From Parabacteroides sp. (GTDB lineage: Bacteria; Bacteroidota; Bacteroidia; Bacteroidales; Tannerellaceae): DNA of 17,808 nt. Location of the stretch: assembly GCA_019417325.1 (NCBI GenBank), contig DXVO01000036.1:1-17808 (forward strand), in the 5' to 3' direction. The translations under genes were made by a program, and so were the position numbers. Below, in pieces: positions 15,086 through 17,808 of this stretch; within the stretch, counting starts at the first letter, position 1; each line of letters opens with the position of its first letter. The notes beneath the pieces are model-generated. The model saw nothing but the letters and a program-made list of their open reading frames with translations. It did not search any database and had not been told where the DNA came from.

Positions 15086-16163
15086 AAACACTTTCTGAAG
15101 AGTTTCCAGCAGCATCCCCTTGAGTATGGCCAGAACGGCAAATGCGTGGCGTCCGATGTGCGGGGTGACCTCGCCCCGGAGTTGCATTTCCTGCCTATGA
15201 TTCCAAGACTGAGCCGCATGGCATTGTATTCACCTACCGGAAAGACACATTCGGGGAGTCTTTCTTTTCATCCGTACCCCTATATTTTTCAATCAGTTCG
15301 ATAGCAATGGGCAATAATTTTACGACATACGCCACTCCCGTTTTTATACGGTTGCCCATCAGCCATGTACCGCCGTCGGAGTCGGTATGGATATTATCGT
15401 ATGTTATGGCTTTCAAGTCCACATAGGAAAGACCGGTGAAGCACATGAACAGGAACATGTCGCGCATGGCACGCTGGCGTTTGTATCTCGGTTCTATATG
15501 GATTATCCTTTGCAGTTCCTCTTCGGAGAGGAAAGAACGCCTCTTGTATTCGGGCATACACTCGAATGATGCGAACGGATGAACCCGTATCCAGCCTTTT
15601 TCCTGCGCGATATACATCAGCCACTTCAAGGTATTGACACGCCCGAAGACAGTGGAGTTTGCCAAAGCGCATGTACCGAGCATCCAGTTGTAGTAATCCT
15701 CGATGAATGATTTCTCAAGTTCTTCGATGACAATATCCTCTGCATTCTTCTTGCTTTTCATGAAAAGCAGGAGACTCTTGTAATCGGCAACCAGACCGCA
15801 GTAGGTGCTTTCGGCTTTCTCTATGCCGATTTTCTTTTTATACGGTTCCAGCTGTTCCCTGAAAAGGTTCATAAGGGTGTGGCATTCCTCTGAGAAGCCG
15901 ACATAGCGGTTATAGACTTTCTTGGCTGTAACAAAACTGTCGTGGTCGCAGATGTACTGGTAGTGCCTGGTGATTTGCGCCTTGATATTGTCAAGCTCCT
16001 GATTGAGTGTACGGGCCTCCTCGGACTTGCCTTTGGCCCGGTTGGTTTTGACGTCCCACAAAGCGAGGGACACTTCTTTCTTACAACTGAAACCGGCTTG
16101 GGTTCCATTGATGGTGATACGGCCCATAATCGGTGTCTTTCCGTTTTTTACAGACTGTTTATT
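15076..16163 (-). pseudogene. Decayed ICE tyrosine recombinase (integrase), frameshifted and truncated
   Basis: The main open part (15234-16127, 297 residues) begins MGRITINGTQAGFSCKKEVS and contains the core-binding domain and the first catalytic block RDMFLFMCFTGLSYVDL. Family-like sequence continues upstream of that ATG (NKQSVKNGKTPI, to about 16163), so the true N-terminus is lost. After NVSFR the frame breaks: VGEYNAMRLSLGIIGRKCN continues in a second frame, and RGEVTPHIGRHAFAVLAILK followed by GMLLETLQKVFGHKSI in a third, so there are at least two frameshifts. The HxxR histidine and arginine are present, but after GHKSI the sequence becomes the opposite-strand HTH relic and the catalytic tyrosine is absent. 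The absence of an Arg in 'TGLS' is normal for IntDOT-like enzymes. It cannot be active. Confidence 0.85.
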
Positions 16164-16556
16164 CTCAAAACACTTAGCTATACATGGTCTGCGATAAGCT
16201 AAGAGAGATTCCCCTTACACAAAAGCATGGCATCTCCTTGTCGTATCTCGCCTTTATACTTTTATGTATAGTAGTCTACCGGATCGAATGAACAAGACCT
16301 ATCCCATACATAAACCAATTTAGACTGCTATGTTATTTTTGAGGAAGAAGATGGAATGAGACCAGATACCCTCTTTAAGGCTGACTGTAAGTCGATTAAA
16401 TGTAGAAAAAGATTGCTTTTGTCACAAGTAAAGTGTATATTTGCATTGAAAGAATCGTTCTTTGACAGAGGCAAAAGAAAACAGAATATTGTAATTCGCT
16501 CGTTTCTAAATCGTTACCTGATATTAATTAAACAGAAATAACTGTTTAATTTTCAA
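16164..16556. other. Intergenic region between the two recombinases
   Basis: No convincing gene is present; the plus-strand frame 16356-16541 has no recognisable features. A promoter-like TATATTTG (plus strand, 16436-16443 approximately) with a degenerate -33 box is followed by AAAGAATCGTTCTTT, a small inverted repeat resembling Bacteroides leader sequences, and by an AT-rich hairpin at 16527-16550. The region may be a remnant of another gene's upstream sequence. Confidence 0.35.
16527..16550 (+). repeat. AT-rich perfect inverted repeat next to truncated recombinase
   Basis: ATTAAACAG and CTGTTTAAT form a 9-bp perfect stem with a 6-base loop, seven bases beyond the stop of the truncated recombinase. 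On the plus strand it is followed by TTTCAATT, so it would be only a weak terminator. Confidence 0.45.
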
Positions 16557-17636
16557 TTAGATAGAGATTGTATGATGTTTCGCAACATGTGTTGTTAATT
16601 TCTTCTTTATACCACAAATATCAGCTATTTCTTTCAAATATGCATTGGTTTTCTGATTACTGGAGACCGGCAATAACAACCCATTAGCATTTGTTGATGC
16701 AAAATCCTTATACTTTTCTAGAATTTCTTTTGCAGCACTAAGCAAAGGAATGTTACACATTTCCTTCGTTTTCTGTCTCATTTTTCGAATCCACATATTT
16801 CCCTGGGCATCTTTAATTAAATCCTCAGCAGTTAATTGAGAAACATCCACAAAAGCCAAACCCGTGAAGCAACAAAACACAAAAATATCACGAATACGCT
16901 CCAGTCTTGGTATCGTTATTTTCTTTTGTCTGATACGTTTCAATTCATCGTTAGATAAAAAATCTACATTAACTTCTTCAGCTTTAAAACGAAGTCCAAA
17001 AAAAGGATCTCTTTTAATCCAATCATTACCTATAGCTATACGTATTACTTTCCGGAAATTTTTTATATGCTTAAGAGCTGAATTATTCTGACACGACTTC
17101 TCGGTCTTTAAGAAAAATTCAAAATCTCTAACAAATTCCTGATTAATCTCGGGAAGGGGGATATCATCTTTACGATACCTCTGTTTAAGAAACTGCTTTA
17201 AATATAACAAAGTCGTATCAAATTTTCTAACCGTCCCTTCCACATATTCTTTACCAATAAGTGCACGACATTTATCATTGTGATCTTCGAAAACCTCCAA
17301 CAACATCTTTACATCATTACCACAATATCTATTCATTATGGCATTTGCTGTAACTGGAGCAGACATGTCCAAAACTAATTCCCGATGTATCTGGTGTATT
17401 TTTAAACGGATAGCTTCAAGATAACTATTCAGTTCTTTTGCAACTCTGTCTTTTCCAAGAGCACATCCTTTAGCTGGACTCCAACGATTAACCAAGATAC
17501 TGCGTTTAATTCGGATTTCTGCTATTTGCTTATTCAATGTCAAACGCAAACAAATTGGTGCTTCACCATTTTTTAGAAGTTTTGTCTTCTTAATAAAGAA
17601 CAAAATGCTCATTGTTTCTCTTTCTTCTCTTGCCAT
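16557..17636 (-). CDS. Tyrosine recombinase, truncated at the HxxR motif
   Basis: The frame encodes 359 residues; intact relatives have about 400. It begins MAREERETMSILFFIKKTKL, and an alternative start MSILFF is at 17612. An N-terminal arm-binding domain (LNKQIAEIRIKRSILVNRWS) is followed by a SAM-like core-binding domain (about 95-210) and the catalytic domain with RIRDIFVFCCFTGLAFVDVS. The end reads TTHVAKHHTISI and then stops. In intact relatives this stretch is HVARHTFAT followed by about 50 residues with the GH and catalytic Tyr. Here the second arginine of HxxR is lysine and everything after is lost, so it is almost certainly inactive. It is AT-richer than the B12 operon and differs strongly from the neighbouring integrase, suggesting a separate origin. 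A -7-like TAAATTTG lies at 17659-17666. Confidence 0.8.
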   Translation of the reverse strand: MAREERETMSILFFIKKTKLLKNGEAPICLRLTLNKQIAEIRIKRSILVNRWSPAKGCALGKDRVAKELNSYLEAIRLKIHQIHRELVLDMSAPVTANAIMNRYCGNDVKMLLEVFEDHNDKCRALIGKEYVEGTVRKFDTTLLYLKQFLKQRYRKDDIPLPEINQEFVRDFEFFLKTEKSCQNNSALKHIKNFRKVIRIAIGNDWIKRDPFFGLRFKAEEVNVDFLSNDELKRIRQKKITIPRLERIRDIFVFCCFTGLAFVDVSQLTAEDLIKDAQGNMWIRKMRQKTKEMCNIPLLSAAKEILEKYKDFASTNANGLLLPVSSNQKTNAYLKEIADICGIKKKLTTHVAKHHTISI

Positions 17637-17808
17637 AAACCAATTTCTTTTGTTTCTACAAATTTAATTTATTTACCACAAGATGAATTCATGCAAAACA
17701 CTGATAAATAATGAAATAGAATCATATCCGTGGGACTTTTTTAGGGGCTAAAAAAGGATCAACGTAAAAACCTGAGGGATTCTTATATTACGCATAAATT
17801 TTAGACAG
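17637..17808. other. Upstream region of truncated recombinase with strong palindrome
   Basis: There is no gene in this AT-rich stretch. TAAATTTG (minus strand, 17659-17666) matches the -7 consensus and lies 23 bases before the recombinase ATG, without a good -33 box. A perfect inverted repeat CTTTTTTAG/CTAAAAAAG with a GGG loop is at 17736-17756. It could be a recombinase or regulator site, or a bidirectional terminator. Confidence 0.4.

Noticed and set aside
15050..15304. Plus-strand frame MDAQDVCDGL... as an independent gene.
   Set aside because: Only the first eleven codons belong to the HTH relic; the rest is antisense to the integrase.
1..17808. tRNA or rRNA genes and insertion-sequence transposases.
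   Set aside because: None was recognised on either strand by reading; no acceptor-stem/TTCGA pattern or DDE transposase was seen.

Overview
The window looks like part of an integrative conjugative element (ICE, or conjugative transposon) from a gut Bacteroidales, most likely Bacteroides, Phocaeicola or Parabacteroides. The reasons are a ParA/TraA gene with two DUF3408 genes, tyrosine recombinases with the 'FTGLSYVD' / 'FTGLAFVD' signature of this phylum, a -7 TAnnTTTG / -33 TTTG promoter, and a set of surface lipoproteins and a TonB-dependent receptor typical of Bacteroidota. Every confident gene lies on the minus strand.

Layout. (1) 1-1665: the edge of the transfer region, reading leftward: two DUF3408 genes, then parA/traA, which runs off the left edge. 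(2) 1666-2579: about 900 bases without a convincing gene, holding an 81-85 bp imperfect direct repeat (1990-2190) and three hairpins (2384-2462). (3) 2580-14497: a cobalamin (vitamin B12) uptake operon read leftward. Its order is promoter, cobalamin riboswitch, intrinsic terminator, DUF4465 lipoprotein, PKD-repeat lipoprotein, DUF5018/receptor-L-like repeat lipoprotein, btuG, btuB, btuF, btuC, btuD and a DUF2284 Cys-rich protein. (4) 14549-14722: a possible 57-residue membrane protein. (5) 14930-16163: a decayed integration module, namely a plus-strand relic of an excisionase-like helix-turn-helix gene with two in-frame stops, fused to a frameshifted minus-strand integrase that has lost its tyrosine end. 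(6) 16557-17636: a second, AT-richer tyrosine recombinase cut off at the HxxR motif.

How the genes work together. The four lipoproteins should sit on the outer face of the outer membrane. BtuG is the known high-affinity corrinoid-capture lid on BtuB, and the DUF4465 protein resembles the second surface B12-binding class described in Bacteroides (BtuH). BtuB carries the corrinoid across the outer membrane using TonB energy. BtuF is the periplasmic-side binding lipoprotein, and BtuC with BtuD form the inner-membrane ABC importer. The 3' genes are packed tightly: btuF TAG abuts btuC ATG, and btuC/btuD and btuD/DUF2284 each overlap by ATGA. This implies coupled translation and makes the DUF2284 iron-sulfur-like protein a candidate for handling corrinoid after import. 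Corrinoid binding to the riboswitch should favour the terminator at 14163-14204 and shut the operon off.

The least explained parts are the two large surface lipoproteins, the DUF2284 protein, two terminator-like hairpins inside the operon (13160-13195 and 9206-9239), and the loss of both integrases next to the cargo.
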